The notes under the pieces were generated by a model, which was not told where the DNA came from, ran no database searches, and was given only the letters and a program-made list of their open reading frames with translations. Below are positions 1 to 10,596 of a DNA stretch of 64,000 nt, piece by piece. Both the position numbers and the translations under genes were made by a program. Every line of letters begins with the position of its first letter. The stretch's first letter is position 1. This stretch comes from Centrapalus pauciflorus (taxonomy: Eukaryota; Streptophyta; Magnoliopsida; Asterales; Asteraceae), in the NCBI GenBank assembly GCA_020465985.1, contig JAANYP010001176.1, forward strand, positions 58,718-122,717, read 5' to 3'.

Positions 1-2
1 AT

Positions 3-2348
3 GAGGGTGTTGCAACACAAGCAGCATCTGAAAGGCCCCAAACATCATCCCCTTCTCCTGGTGATGCAGCTACAGCCGCTGCTGAAGGACCTCTTGATCC
101 CTCCAACCTGGGCCATCTTAGTTTTGCCCAGGCTTGGAGCTTCTGTCCCAAGTCCCTCTTCCCTCTCCATCACATCCTCAAACACCAGCCTCATCATCAT
201 CTTCTCCATCTACCCACTCCAAACAATCCACCCATACACCACCATCTCCCAAAGACCTGCCTTTGAAGGATCAGCTTTCTTTGCTGACCAACAAAGTTGG
301 TTCTTTGGAACACACCATGCACTCCCTACCATCCATCATCTCAGACTCTGTGTCTGAGCAGCTCAAAGGCTTCTTTGATATGTTCAAAGAATCCTTCCCA
401 GTCACTCCCCAAACTGACAACTCTCCACAGCTGATTGCACTCACTGCACAGCTGCAAACTGTATCCAACTCTCTCTATTCTATTCTTTCCATTCAGCAGG
501 ACTCTGTGTCCTCAATGACAGCCATCTCTCAACAGCTGTCATCACTTCTCACTTCTTGCAACTCTACACTTCCAGCCACTTTGGCCAGCTTACAGACCAT
601 CATTGGTTCCCTATCCAACTCTGTATCATCAGACCTTGCTGATGTGCGAGATTCACTAGAACCTCATCTTGCACAGCTGCAATCTCTGCTGTTCACAGCG
701 TCTGATAGGGAAAATATTCTTAAGCTTACCTCTCTTGCTGATTCCCACACATCTTCTCTTCAGACCTGTCTTTCCCAACTTAGTGAGGTGAAGGATAACT
801 TGGCTTACTTAGTGAACAGCCTTGTTGGTCCTAAACCCTCTAAACCTGCTGGCAAGCCTGCTGACTTTGTGTCTTCAGGCAGACCAGATGTTGAAGTCGC
901 TGCTTCGTCTCCTTCAAAGGGGGAGAAGTCATCTGCCTCGAAGACTAAGTCTAAGGGGGAGAAAACTTCTTCTCCTAAGGAGATACCAGTGTCTGCAACT
1001 CACACTGGTCAGCCAGTAGAGATTTTTGTAACAGGTGCAGCTGAAGGTGCTTCTCAAGCTGCTATGCCTACTCAGGCTGTCTCTCCAAGCCCTGCTCAGT
1101 CTAAGGGGGAGGAAATCATTCCTGAGGACAGGCCTAGCAGCAAAAGGAGGCACCTTATTTTATCAGAAGAAGAAGAAGAAGAAGAAATTCTTGAAGCTGC
1201 TGTCACTAAAGCAGCAGCTAAAAAAAAGAAAAGGTAGCTGAGGATCCTATGCAGCAGAAACAGGCAGAAATACAATTTCACAAGGCCAGAGCCAAAGAGA
1301 TGGGCCTCCCTATGCACAAATACTTTGAGTTTAGGGAAGAACAGCTTCAAGCTCTGGATGAATTAAGAAAAGAAGAAGAATCTGCCAAAGCTGCTAAGTC
1401 CCTTGCCCTCCAAGAAGCAAAGAAAATTAAAATGTCTACCTTGGAGGTGCAAAAGAAAATAATGGAAGCTGCCAGGAAATCAGCAGGAGAAAAAGAGAAG
1501 GAAGTAGAGAAAGGTACTCAGGTCTCTGTGACCAAATCAACAGTACCTCATGCAAGAACTCAATACCACTTTGACAATTTGGCCAGAAAAAAATTTCATG
1601 ATGTTGCTGAGAGAAGACTAGCCAAGGAAGCAATTGTCAAAGCTGTCCCAATTTCAAAGAAAGGCAGTCAGTGGAAGCTTAAAATAACAAGGATGGGTGC
1701 AACAGGCCCTGAATTGGAAACTTATGACCACACTGATGTAGCTCAAATGGGATATAGGGAGTGGATTAAGCTGGCAGTTGCCCTGAGTGAATCAAAATCT
1801 GAAGCTGCTAAACATATCAGGGCATATGTCAAGAAGTTGATGGAAAGAGTAAAGAATCTTGGCCTGATATCTAAGGAAATAAGTGAAGGTGTCTTTGTGA
1901 CACATCCAAAAATAAAGGCCAGGAGAACAAAGAAGGATACAGAGATGGAGCTACTCCTTACACTGATGAACAGGGCGACTATGCCCTTGAAATAAAAGGA
2001 GTTGATCATAGTCTGCCTAAAGGAATAGAGTTTGAGGATGGCAAGATTATAGAAGAACCTGAGCTGGGGGCATTTTTTGTAGATCCCCTAACTCAGAAGA
2101 AATGCTTCCAAAGAGCCTCAGAACTGTACAAAGTTGATCTGAGACAACTTGCCGCCTTCAGACTTGCAGTTTCTTTCAGGCAGTCTAGCAAATGGAGAGC
2201 AGCCATCTGGGATCAGCTCAGAGGCTTCTATGAAAGAGGGGAGCTCAATGATCCCAAGTTCATGATTATCAGGAGTGAAATTGAGGAACTTGAGGATACA
2301 AGGGAAGAATTGGAAAGGATGGTTCAGGATCCTTCTCCACTGATATGA
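3..2348 (+). pseudogene. Accessory ORF (aORF) of element A, C-terminal part, frameshifted
   Basis: A long low-complexity protein is encoded in three successive frames. It starts in frame 3, moves near position 150 to the open frame 134-1237, then to 1249-1995, and finally to a segment from about 1935 to the TGA at 2346-2348. The first part is rich in Ser, Thr, Pro and Gln with heptad-like Leu spacing. The middle has Lys/Ser-rich stretches and a basic cluster (SSKRRHL, then KKKKR) resembling a nuclear localisation signal. The next part is a charged, coiled-coil-like helix. The shift at 1220-1237 is in a run of eight A and the next is near 1930, so both look like small indels in a once continuous gene. 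No enzymatic motif is visible. It corresponds to the post-pol aORF of Sirevirus-like elements; function unknown. Confidence 0.6.
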
Positions 2349-2443
2349 AGTCCATCTACCATCTGGGTAGGTGAAGAATGGAAGCTGTCCATCAGTTGGA
2401 CAGGCTTGCCATTATCTGCTCCCAACTCAAACAGTCCAAACAT

Positions 2444-2550
2444 CTTGTACATTAGTTGTACATCCTGTACATGAGTTGTACATTATTACATAAGTTGTAA
2501 TTTTTGTTTTTACATTAGTTGTAAAATACATTAGTACATTAGTTGTACTC
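2444..2550 (+). repeat. Short repeat array, motif ACATTAGTTGTA
   Basis: About six imperfect copies of (G)TACATTAGTTGTA and variants (TACATGAGTTGTA, TACATAAGTTGTA) lie between the aORF stop and the polypurine tract. The motif has partial dyad symmetry (TACA...TGTA). It lies in the 3-prime untranslated part of element A. Confidence 0.7.
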
Positions 2551-2705
2551 TTGTAAGAACATGTGTTGTTCTAGTGTAGTCAAGAATCAGTGTATATATA
2601 AACTGATCTTTTACTTTACTGTAATGTTGTAATTTTATTTCAGCAAATGTACTGTAAAAATATATAGTGATTTTTGATAAGACCAGCTTGGACTGGTTAT
2701 TGCAA

Positions 2706-2717
2706 ATAGGGGGAGAT
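2706..2717 (+). promoter_or_regulatory. Polypurine tract of element A
   Basis: ATAGGGGGAGAT lies immediately upstream of the LTR start TGTTAGG at 2718. This is the plus-strand primer site of reverse transcription, and both elements B and C have nearly the same tract before their 3-prime LTRs. Confidence 0.8.
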
Positions 2718-3841
2718 TGTTAGGCACAAAAAGGCCTCAGTCAAACCTGTTCTACATCTGAGGGGGAGATTTATAATCAAACCTGTTGATGCATTTGAAG
2801 GTTGAATTTAAGGCCTGTTATATGCCTTATTGAAACCTGAAAATGATTTGCAATATCAGTCTAAAGCTGTTCTATATGTTGCATGTGTTGCAACTAAGAC
2901 AGTTTGTCCAAGCTGCTCTGTCTGCTGAACAGGCTGGACATAAACTGTCTACGCTGCTCTACACTGTTGAGCAGCTTGGGCATTTTTAAAGTGTTCTGTT
3001 CTTTGTGAACAGAACCTGTTCTTTGTGAACAGGCTAAACACTTTATGGAATTTGTTTCCAAGTCATCATGTATTGTTTTTTGACTACAAGATCAGTTTAC
3101 AAAGTCGAAGACAAAGTGGAAAACAGAACTGCTCAGCCTGCCCAAGCTGTTCTGTAACATGAAGACAAAAGGTTATTTGAAAAAGGGTGACAGACCTTTT
3201 TCTTATATCAAAATAGGCCTTTACAAGGAAGAAAGACGCAAAGTTGACATTCCTAAATTAGTTAAAGGCAATGCAACAGTAGACAAAGTAAAAAGACAAA
3301 AGTTCTGCACATGTGAAGACAAGTCTGCTTTTCAGAAAAGTGCAGAAAAGGTTATGTTGTCTTTTCAACAAGACTTTTCCTTTTCATTCCGTCCAATGAA
3401 GATGTTTCTCTTAGATCCTCTAAAGTGAGTATAAAAGGAAGCTTCTAAGGTCAGAAAGAAGCGTGAAGAAAGCTAAGTGCTGAAACCCAAGAGTGAACGA
3501 GCAAGTGTGTTTTCATGCATGCAAGCCTGCTTGTGTAATACAGTTTCTTTGTGTCTAAGCTGTCCTACATAAGCTGTCCCTCTGAGTCTTGTAAACACAG
3601 TGAGTGCTTCTTAGTGAGTGTATTCATTGTAAACTAGTTTGAGTCTGTCTTAGACTAGTAAACATATTGTTGTATCTGTCATCTCAGCTTGAACTATTCC
3701 GCATTCAAGCTTGTTTGTAATTACAAATTGTTGATAATACATACAAACATTGAGAAAATAGTGTGTAGTTTTTAAATTGCTGTATTCACCCCCCCTCTAC
3801 AGCTTATAACTATATACTTTGGAAACCTCTCGGGACCTACA
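2718..3841 (+). repeat. 3-prime LTR of element A
   Basis: It begins TGTTAGGCAC after the polypurine tract and ends about 3841 at CCTACA; a CA two bases further on is possible. Length is about 1.12 kb. A good TATA box (TATAAAAGG) is at 3430-3438. The U3 part repeatedly uses AAGCTGTTCTG, CTGAACAGGCTG and related words, several of them partly complementary. The C run at 3789-3795 near the end is typical of such U5 regions. The reading frame at 3159-3428 inside U3 resembles nothing I know. Confidence 0.75.
3430..3438 (+). promoter_or_regulatory. LTR TATA box of element A
   Basis: TATAAAAGG lies about 410 bp before the LTR end, a usual place for the U3/R promoter. Transcription would start about 30 bp downstream. 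Confidence 0.6.
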
Positions 3842-4375
3842 CAACATCTCAATCCAGAATCTCTAATTCGGTTTTCATAAAAACCGAACACTATATTAAC
3901 AAAAACCATAAATTTGAGTGAGTTTTACCTTAAATTGATAATTGTAGTAGTAGTAGTAGTTTCTTCTAAGCAACTTGAATCCAGATTTTTAGCCTCTAAT
4001 TCCAACGTTTTCGTTTCCTCGATTGTTGAAGTAGAGAGAGAGCCGAGAGAGATTTAGAGTTTGTGCGAAATGGTTAAAATGAAAGACTTTTGAGTCTTAT
4101 ATACCCAAATTTCGGCTATTGGCACATTCAGCCCCTCTACTTATCTGATTTTTATTAAATAAAGATTCTATCTTTATTTTATCCTCACAAACACTTATCA
4201 TTAATTATACGTACTTAATAAATTGAAATTCTTAATTTCTTAATAACTTAACATAGCAACCAACTTTCAAAGTTTCAAGTACATAATCATCTTTCATAAT
4301 CCACTTGATTACATTATATTCAAAATTTAAGCTAATAGATCTCAATTACAACATTTAAAGTCTGAGGATGTTACA
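3842..4375 (-). repeat. Partial Ty3/gypsy-type LTR, minus strand
   Basis: Read on the minus strand the segment starts TGTAACATCC at 4375, a common LTR start in plant Tekay-like gypsy elements. It has a TATA box (TATATAAG at 4103-4096) and, downstream, an AGGTAAAAC splice-donor-like word often seen in these LTRs. It is cut off at 3841 by element A. No polypurine tract precedes 4375, so this may be a 5-prime or solo LTR. Assignment to gypsy rests on style only. Confidence 0.45.
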
Positions 4376-4705
4376 AAGTCTGACATGTGGGGGCAATTGA
4401 TTTTCGTCAGTACGAAAACACCCACAACAGGTACTTACTACACACAAGTTAGGAAAGAGGACTTACAATGGGTGAACACCTTGAACCAAGTGTGAGAAGT
4501 CAAACCTTATGTAGCGGAATTGTATAGTGAACAATTAGTCTAGGGTTTTGAGTCAAAACCCTAATCCACAGAAACGAATCTACCACATTGACAAAACAGA
4601 ATAGAACTCAAACTAAGCTTGCATTCAATCAATAAAAATCATGAGCACAAGCCCTAATGGCGAACGAGAATGAAACAAAGCCAGACGAACCTGGTTTTGA
4701 TACCA
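4376..4705 (-). other. Probable internal leader of a minus-strand gypsy element, with primer-binding site
   Basis: On the minus strand TGGTATCAAAACCA at 4705-4692 resembles the Met-tRNA primer-binding site and directly follows a CA dinucleotide that would end the LTR at 4706. About 315 bp of leader follow without coding sequence before the next LTR starts at 4375. No gene seen. Confidence 0.4.
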
Positions 4706-5505
4706 TGTTTGTAAACCAGATCGAAAATAGAAGATGAACAACAAAAATAATCAAACCACTATTAATTTCCAATAACCCTACACAATAACTAGTCAAAGAC
4801 CAAATCTATATACAACCAATAATCCTCAGTACGACAAAATCACACAGTGACTTATATCAATAGATATAAGCACCCCCTTACCTATCTATTACAATACAAA
4901 TAGAAACAAATATGATTTCATAATACACAAGAACAATACTGGATTTACCGAACCGTAAACTTACTAACAACGAAGATGACGAGGAGGAGAACAACTTCCT
5001 AAGAATAGCCTTCGAGTAGCAAATTGCCAAACAGGCCTCTTAAAGCTTGATTTTCGCTCCTAGCCTCCCAAATTGGCAACCAATACTTCTTTCAAGTCTA
5101 AACCTATCAAACAATGATATTCAAAGTATTTATAAGCTTATTATAGCATATTATAAGGTTTCGAAGCCCTTTGAAATGATTAACTGTTTTCGGTTTGAGT
5201 TTCCGAATTCTATCAAAACCGTTACACCTTTAGGTTGTTCTCGTAGACTTTTAGGTAGTCTTTGGTGCTATATTAATGTATAATTATCATATAATGTATT
5301 GAAGTTATTTCACACAAACATGATTTTTCATTCGGCATTCGTAGACGATGAAAACCAACATGAAACGAAGGAAATAATCTAACTTGCACTAGTTTCGTAT
5401 TTTGGCCATAACTGTTTCATACGAACTCAGATTTAGGTGATTCAAAAGGCCAGACGAAGAGGACACATGTGGCTACAATGTTTATGTTTTGAGACCCTGA
5501 ACTAC
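4706..5505 (-). repeat. Gypsy-type LTR, downstream half, interrupted by element B
   Basis: Reading minus-strand DNA across the element B insertion site (joining 30275 to 5505) gives a candidate LTR of about 1.63 kb. It starts TGTAACACCC at 31108 and ends ACAAACA at 4706, next to the primer-binding site. Words near 5410-5440 (minus strand GAGTTCGTATGAAACAG) recall Tekay-type LTRs. The small frame at 5047-5283 is not gene-like. Confidence 0.45.
5501..5505 (+). repeat. Target-site duplication of element B, left copy (ACTAC)
   Basis: ACTAC directly precedes the 5-prime LTR and is repeated exactly at 30270-30274 after the 3-prime LTR, fixing both ends of element B. Confidence 0.95.
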
Positions 5506-5852
5506 TGTTAGACATTTTATTTCGATCATATGGAGTTATTTTGTAATAATTATTTACTTAGCATTTAGCTTTGTATTTATTTCCTTGTAATTTATTTTCT
5601 ATGTAAAAGTCTAGGGGGCAATTGTGTCAATGCCCCATAGTTAATTAAATGGAGCTATAAAGCACCTAGGGTTACTTTATGTATCACACGGTTCATGAAT
5701 TGAAAGAATACATTACTGCAGCCGCCACTTTACATTCTTTCATTATTCTCTTTGTCTTCTTCATCATAACCCTATTATTGAGCTTGTTTCTTATTGGGTT
5801 GTGTGAAAGAATCATCAAGGTGCTGAATCATTTACGGGAATAGCATTTAACA
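5506..5852 (+). repeat. 5-prime LTR of element B
   Basis: Starts TGTTAGACAT and ends TTTAACA. It matches 29923-30269 over the full 347 bp apart from about 8 substitutions and no length change. TATAAA at 5656-5661 is the probable promoter. Confidence 0.95.
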
Positions 5853-5854
5853 AT

Positions 5855-5867
5855 TGGTATCAGAGCC
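5855..5867 (+). promoter_or_regulatory. Primer-binding site of element B
   Basis: TGGTATCAGAGCC, two bases after the LTR end, is complementary to the 3-prime end of plant initiator methionine tRNA. This is the usual minus-strand primer of copia elements. Confidence 0.9.
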
Positions 5868-6259
5868 CAAAATGTGGATTTCAACTTGTTCTTCTCGGAT
5901 TCTGCTGGGTTTCTTCATCTTCATCGTGTTCTTCTCTGTTCCATTCGGTTAGATCAGTTTCTTCTCTGTTTTTCCGTGTTTATTGTGTTCTTATAGTCTT
6001 ATAATCATAACCATATCAACATATACTGATTTAGAGCTCATTCAGTTCCATATTTCTATTAAAATCATCAAGAATTGAGGATTTGAAAAAGTTTAAAAAT
6101 ATGGGTTTTTAGTGGGTTTTTAGCTTGTTCTTTACTGATTTTAAGTGTTTTGGGTTATTCTAAATCATCACAAGTGTTTAAAATAGTTACCAATCATTTA
6201 GAAACTTTTTAAGGCTTTAAATCTGATAAAATAGTCTTCTGAACTGTTCTGCCTTCGAC

Positions 6260-6800
6260 AATCTGCTAAAACCTGTTGTATTTTGGACCATACACTGTAG
6301 CATTTCGGACCATTTAAGATCCCAATTCGGACCATATATCATCCTAGTTCGGACCTCACTTTGGTCCAATTCGGACCAGCTTTCGGTGTATTTCGGACCC
6401 ATTAGTGCCCATTTCGGATCCTTATTCGGTCCCATCCGAACTTCGGACCATCCAAAGTTCAGATCAGGCATCCTCATTTTATCATCTTGGACTTGTGCTT
6501 AAATTTTTAACTTTTCACTTCGGACCATATCCATTTCGGACCACCCGAACTCGGACCATCCGAATTCGGTCCCCTACCTGGACACTTTTCTGAGTGTGTG
6601 TCCACTGTTCACCCGAATTCGGTTCCATCAGCTCATCCGAACCACATATTGCCTATCCGAAGTCGTTACTGTTCATCCGAATCTGGTTCATCCGAATTCG
6701 GTCCTTTAGACTTCTAAGCATCCGAATTAATCCCCGTCCGAGTTAGGTCTTCCATCCGGATTCCAAGTTCAGTCTGTTATCCGAATTAGCACCATCCACA
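6260..6800 (+). repeat. Palindromic CCGAATTCGG repeat array in the gag leader of element B
   Basis: The leader between the primer-binding site and gag is filled with TTCGGACC, ATCCGAA and the complete palindrome CCGAATTCGG. At least three complete copies (near 6559, 6613 and 6691) and more than fifteen half or degenerate sites are visible. Spacing is irregular, so this is not a simple tandem satellite. The same array recurs in the aORF leader at 15150-15655 and in element E. Confidence 0.85.
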
Positions 6801-6880
6801 GTGCTATTCTTCCAAAATCCAGCCCATCCGTGTCAAGTTTCCACCTTTAAGATTTTAACTCTTTCATCAGCACCAAAATC

Positions 6881-8124
6881 ATGTCTCGCGAAGCTCTCGT
6901 ACTCGGATCTGAGAACAGACCACCTGTTCTCTATCCCGATGAGTATGAACAATGGAAATCCTGGTTCCTCAAATTCATTGGGATGCAACCGCTTGGGAAT
7001 TTAATGCTTCAATCCATCTCCGAGGGTCCCGTCATCTATTATCGGGAAATAGCAGCCAGACCTGAGGCTGACCCCCTTGTCTTAGCCTCTAAAGTTGAAC
7101 GAGAACCGGCTAATGACGCCGAGAGAGACAGGCAGCATGCCGACAAGAGGGCGGAATATTTGATCTACCAGGCCCTCCCCACTGATATTCTGGTTGGCGT
7201 CGACAGCAAAATGTCTGCCAAAGAAATGTGGGATGAATTGGAAGTTCAAATGCTGGGGGCAGATCTCGATGATCGTGCCAAGATTGAGGAGGCGAAGGCT
7301 AAGTTTACAGAATTCAAGCCAAAGACGGGGAATCTCTGCAAGCTACGTTTACAAGGTTTTGTGCGGTCCTGAATGAATTAAACAAACTGCACATCAAGAA
7401 GGACAGGGATGACATCAACATCCAGTTCTTTGCAGCCATAGCCCCCGAGTGGCAGCTCGCTTGTCGGGCCACGAAACGAGTCCTGAACATTCCTGAGGTA
7501 TCCATCAACGTCGTCTTTAAGGAGCTAAAGAAGTATCAAGGGGATGTAGATCAACAAAAACTGATGGCGAATCAATTGGCATCTCTACTGCTATCAGCCA
7601 ACACCGGATTGAAACCCAATGATTCTCTCGCCTTGATCACCAACACGAATATTCCAACACCATCCTTTGCTCCAGGTTCATCGTCATCGCAGTGCAGGTA
7701 TGCTTCTCCTCCACGTGAGGTATTTGATGAGGAAGAGGCTTCTATACAAGAACAAATAGCCTTGTGGACCAATCGTCTCCAACAACGACGGTTGTCCAAC
7801 AAGACTAACAATCAACTCCGTTATGACACCGGTCCACGGAGGTACTCAGATGACCGTAGGGATGAATGACGTGATGATTATCGCTGGGACGATTACCGGA
7901 GGGATGATCGGGATGACCGGAGGTATGACGATAGACGCGACTATTGAGATGATCGCCGTTATGAAAGGCAAGACGATAGGCGCGAGGATCGCAGGGACGA
8001 CAAGCGGGACTATGATAGGCGGGACGATCGTCGGGACGACCGCCGAGATGACAGGTGAGAGCATGAGAGACGAGAACGAAGGAGAGATGACAGCAGAGAA
8101 CATTGTCGCACCGACAAGAGGCCG
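6881..8124 (+). pseudogene. Element B gag: capsid region and Arg/Asp-rich linker, disabled
   Basis: The structural protein of the virus-like particle. ATG at 6881 opens a frame of 163 codons with a copia-type gag fold region (residues about 20-160, motif EYEQWKSWFLKF). A one-base loss near 7353 then moves the frame; the following frame continues through the rest of gag. After about residue 300 comes a striking run of alternating Arg and Asp (YRRDD, RRDDRRDD), probably RNA-binding. Three in-frame TGA codons interrupt it, at 7867, 7945 and 8056; each is one C-to-T change from CGA (Arg). It leads directly into the CCHC knuckle of the next entry. Start chosen because it is the first ATG after the leader and gives a typical gag N-terminus. 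Confidence 0.8.
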
Positions 8125-9681
8125 GTGGAGAGGAGAGATGAACGGCCGAGAGCAGACGAACCGAAAGCCGCAGACGAACGTCTCTGTTACAAGTGTGGAA
8201 AACCGGGTCACTTTTCTCGGGAGTGCAAAAATAATTTTGACAGAGACGTCGCCTATTATGAGAGAAAGCTGGAGGCAGCAAAGAAAAGAACCGACGCGAT
8301 GGCCCTCGTCACCCAGGAAGATTACTGGGATGCTGAAGATACTGACGAGGAGGATGATAAGGGCAAGAATTGTTACATGGTTGATCGTCTAGGGTTGGCG
8401 CACTGTGCCGTTTCCACTGCTGAGACTTCAGATCATGCTGCTGAGGGGGAGACATTGAAAAATCTACCAGCATGTCCGATGACCACAACCAACGATCCCG
8501 AATGCTCTACATCCGGTTCTGAGACAAATGAGGTATATTCCTATTACATTCCTGAACATGTAAATAATTTATTTGTAAATAATGAATGTACATTGCACAC
8601 ACATATTCTTGATCTACAAGCTAGATTAAATGCAGAAACTGCAAAGTGCGTACAAGCTGAACATCAAGCTCAAACATTAAAAGAGTCGTCTGAATTATAT
8701 CTTTTAAAGTGGTTAACTAATCACAATGTTATAAAACATATGCTAATAGAAAAAGTAGATGTTCAGGACAGGAATATATATCTTGAATCTTGCATGGACA
8801 GGTTATCAAAAGAAAAACTCTCGTTAAAAGAAGAAATTTTTGTACTTACAAAACAGTTAGATATGGTAACTATGGAAAATATAGACAGCTTAGAAAAATA
8901 TAAAATGATTGAAGAAGAAATGATAAGTTTGTACTCACGAATAAAGACCCTTGCCGATGTATTTTTAAAAAGGGGTCAAACAGAACAAACTATCCACTTA
9001 AATCAGCCCAAAGAAACTAGGTTTAACCATTCTAAACAAGGAATCGGTTTTAAAAATCCTAAATATTTGGAAAAGGCACAAAAAGTTTTACATTTATTTT
9101 ATGACATGAATTATATGGGAGCCGGTCTTAAATCTTTTTTTTTTAAGTCATCAAAAGAAGTTTTAAACCAAGAAAATGAGAAACGTGTTGCTCATAAAGA
9201 AAAAGAAATTTCTTTTCAATATGAAGAACTTAACGAGAGTTATCCCTCTAGAGTACCCACTTTAGAGGAAGACTTCTTGTCAAGTTATTCAGAAGCTGAA
9301 TTGAAAACAGAAACCATAAAATCAACTCCTCAACTTTATATTCCTGCAAAAGTTCTTCAACAACAAATCACTGTTTTAGAAAAGGAATTGAAGTCGTCTC
9401 AAAAGAAAGCTCTTGATCTTCAAGATGCTCTTCTTAAGAGCGAAAAAGAATTGGTAAATCAAACTTTTCATCAATCTGTGGAAGTAACTGTCTACAGAGA
9501 AAATTTTGAAATGGTTTCACAAAAATTGAAAGATTCTTCAAAAGAACAAACAGTTTCTCATTCCATCAAAATTCCATATGTGTCATCAAATAAAGGTAAG
9601 GCCAAAGCTGAGACTTCTTCTTTCATTTATAAAGGTGAGTGTTCAAAACCATTTAAAAATGAGGTTTCTAAAAAGACTTAG
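8125..9681 (+). pseudogene. Element B gag continued: CCHC zinc knuckle and long coiled coil
   Basis: An open frame of about 518 codons, in frame with the preceding Arg/Asp-rich segment, so it is not an independent gene. A perfect CX2CX4HX4C knuckle (CYKCGKPGHFSREC) at about residues 21-34 binds nucleic acid in the particle. The remaining 480 residues are acidic and then helical, with heptad Leu/Ile spacing and many Lys/Glu (KEKLSLKEEIFVLTKQL around residue 230). Such coiled coils after the knuckle are usual in Sirevirus gags; some are reported to bind cellular light-chain proteins, but no such motif was tested here. It ends at a TAG (9679-9681), after which the frame stays open further. Confidence 0.75.
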
Positions 9682-10368
9682 ATCCAATCCAAGTCTTTTA
9701 AGAAACCCACTCACCAACAAAAAGAAAATTCTGTCAAGTCTAAATCTTCCATGCTTACTGACTCTAATCGTTTTGTTCCTACAGATCATATAAGAAGAGT
9801 TCCAAAAACCACCATGCTGGATTTTTCGAGTTTTTTTTATGAAGAAGGCTATAATGCCAAATGAATTTGTTACTAGAGATAGGATGTCTGTAATCTCTAA
9901 AGACAATTTGTGTAACAATGTGTGTGACAATGCATGTAATGATGTACCGAATTCTGTTGTTTCTTTAAAGTACTCGTTCAGTGAATTATTTAATCTATGT
10001 CCAACTCGCTATAGACGACAAGTTCCTGAAATGAATGCTTTCGTGCCATATCCTGTTAAACGAATTCGGAAAAAGAAAACAAAAATGTTGCATCATTAGC
10101 CAAAAATAAAATTGAGACTTGTCCGTTGCCGAGGCCCAAAACCAAAGCAACGGTCAAAAAGGTCTCAAAAAGACAAAAACCAAAGGCAATTTCACCGCCT
10201 AAGGTTCCAAAGCCCAATAAATTCAATCTTCAATGGATTCCAAAGGGTTATGCATCCGGACCACACACAAATGCTAAATGGGTTCCTAAAACTGTACACG
10301 TGCCATATAAATCTGGAACTTCTAACAAAAAGGGACCCATATTGAGGTGGGTACCCAAAGTTGTGTGA
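9682..10368 (+). pseudogene. Element B gag-pol junction region, basic tail
   Basis: Continues the polyprotein beyond the TAG at 9679. One frame runs to TGA near 9861, a second covers 9839-10099, and a third (10126-10368) is very basic (KKVSKRQKPKAIS) and ends with the repeated WVPK pattern (GPILRWVPKVV). The tryptophan-valine-proline-lysine ending is familiar from Sirevirus proteins just before protease. At least two small indels are needed to join the frames. No catalytic motif. Confidence 0.6.
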
Positions 10369-10596
10369 TCTTTATGCAGATGGTTCTTGGTTACTTCTGA
10401 TCAAGACCTGTTCTTCAATGAGATGGCTTTTAGTTACCATAGACTAGGACCCGTTCTTTTGCTTGTCGGTTGTGCTTAAACCGACACGTTTGGCTTCTGT
10501 GCACACAGCCCAGGACCCGGTCTTAACTCATCATGATTTCTGAACATCTCGGTTCAGAACACGGTTTGATTGTGAATTAAAAATGGATGTGTTTGA
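10369..10596 (+). other. Non-coding spacer between gag and protease of element B
   Basis: About 230 bp with stops in all frames, rich in GGACCCG and CGGTT words. It ends with a pyrimidine-rich stretch and TTGCTTTTCAG at 10628-10638, just before the protease coding sequence (AKSIWYMDS). This looks like a 3-prime splice site, but I found no convincing matching donor. Confidence 0.4.

Larger units (their letters stand above)
1..3841 (+). mobile_element. Element A: 3-prime part of a Sirevirus-type Ty1/copia retrotransposon
   Basis: The window opens inside the accessory ORF region of an LTR retrotransposon whose gag-pol lies upstream of base 1. What remains, in order, is a broken aORF, an AT-rich spacer, a polypurine tract ending at 2717 and an LTR from 2718 (TGTTAGG) to about 3841 (CTACA). 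The plan matches complete element C at 16403-27040, which has the same kind of coiled-coil aORF followed by GGGGGAGAT and an LTR. Lineage is inferred from this organisation because no pol domain is visible. The 5-prime target duplication is off-window. The 3-prime flank is a gypsy LTR, so A probably inserted into it. Confidence 0.75.

Noticed and set aside
1..357. Open frame beginning with ATG at base 1
   Set aside because: Out of frame with the aORF; its residue content follows from the Ser/Pro-rich coding strand in another frame.
3159..3428. 89-codon frame inside the LTR of element A
   Set aside because: Lies in U3 up to the TATA box, with no homology I recognise; chance frame.
5047..5283. 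78-codon frame upstream of element B
   Set aside because: Inside a probable gypsy LTR, AT-rich, starts without leader features, no domain.
6260..6800. Palindrome array considered as a CRISPR-like array
   Set aside because: Repeat unit only about 10 bp, irregular spacing, within a plant retrotransposon leader.
7805..8281. Frames on the minus strand and in frame 2 across the Arg/Asp-rich gag region
   Set aside because: Shadows of the CG-rich RD codon repeats; the real frame leads to the zinc knuckle.
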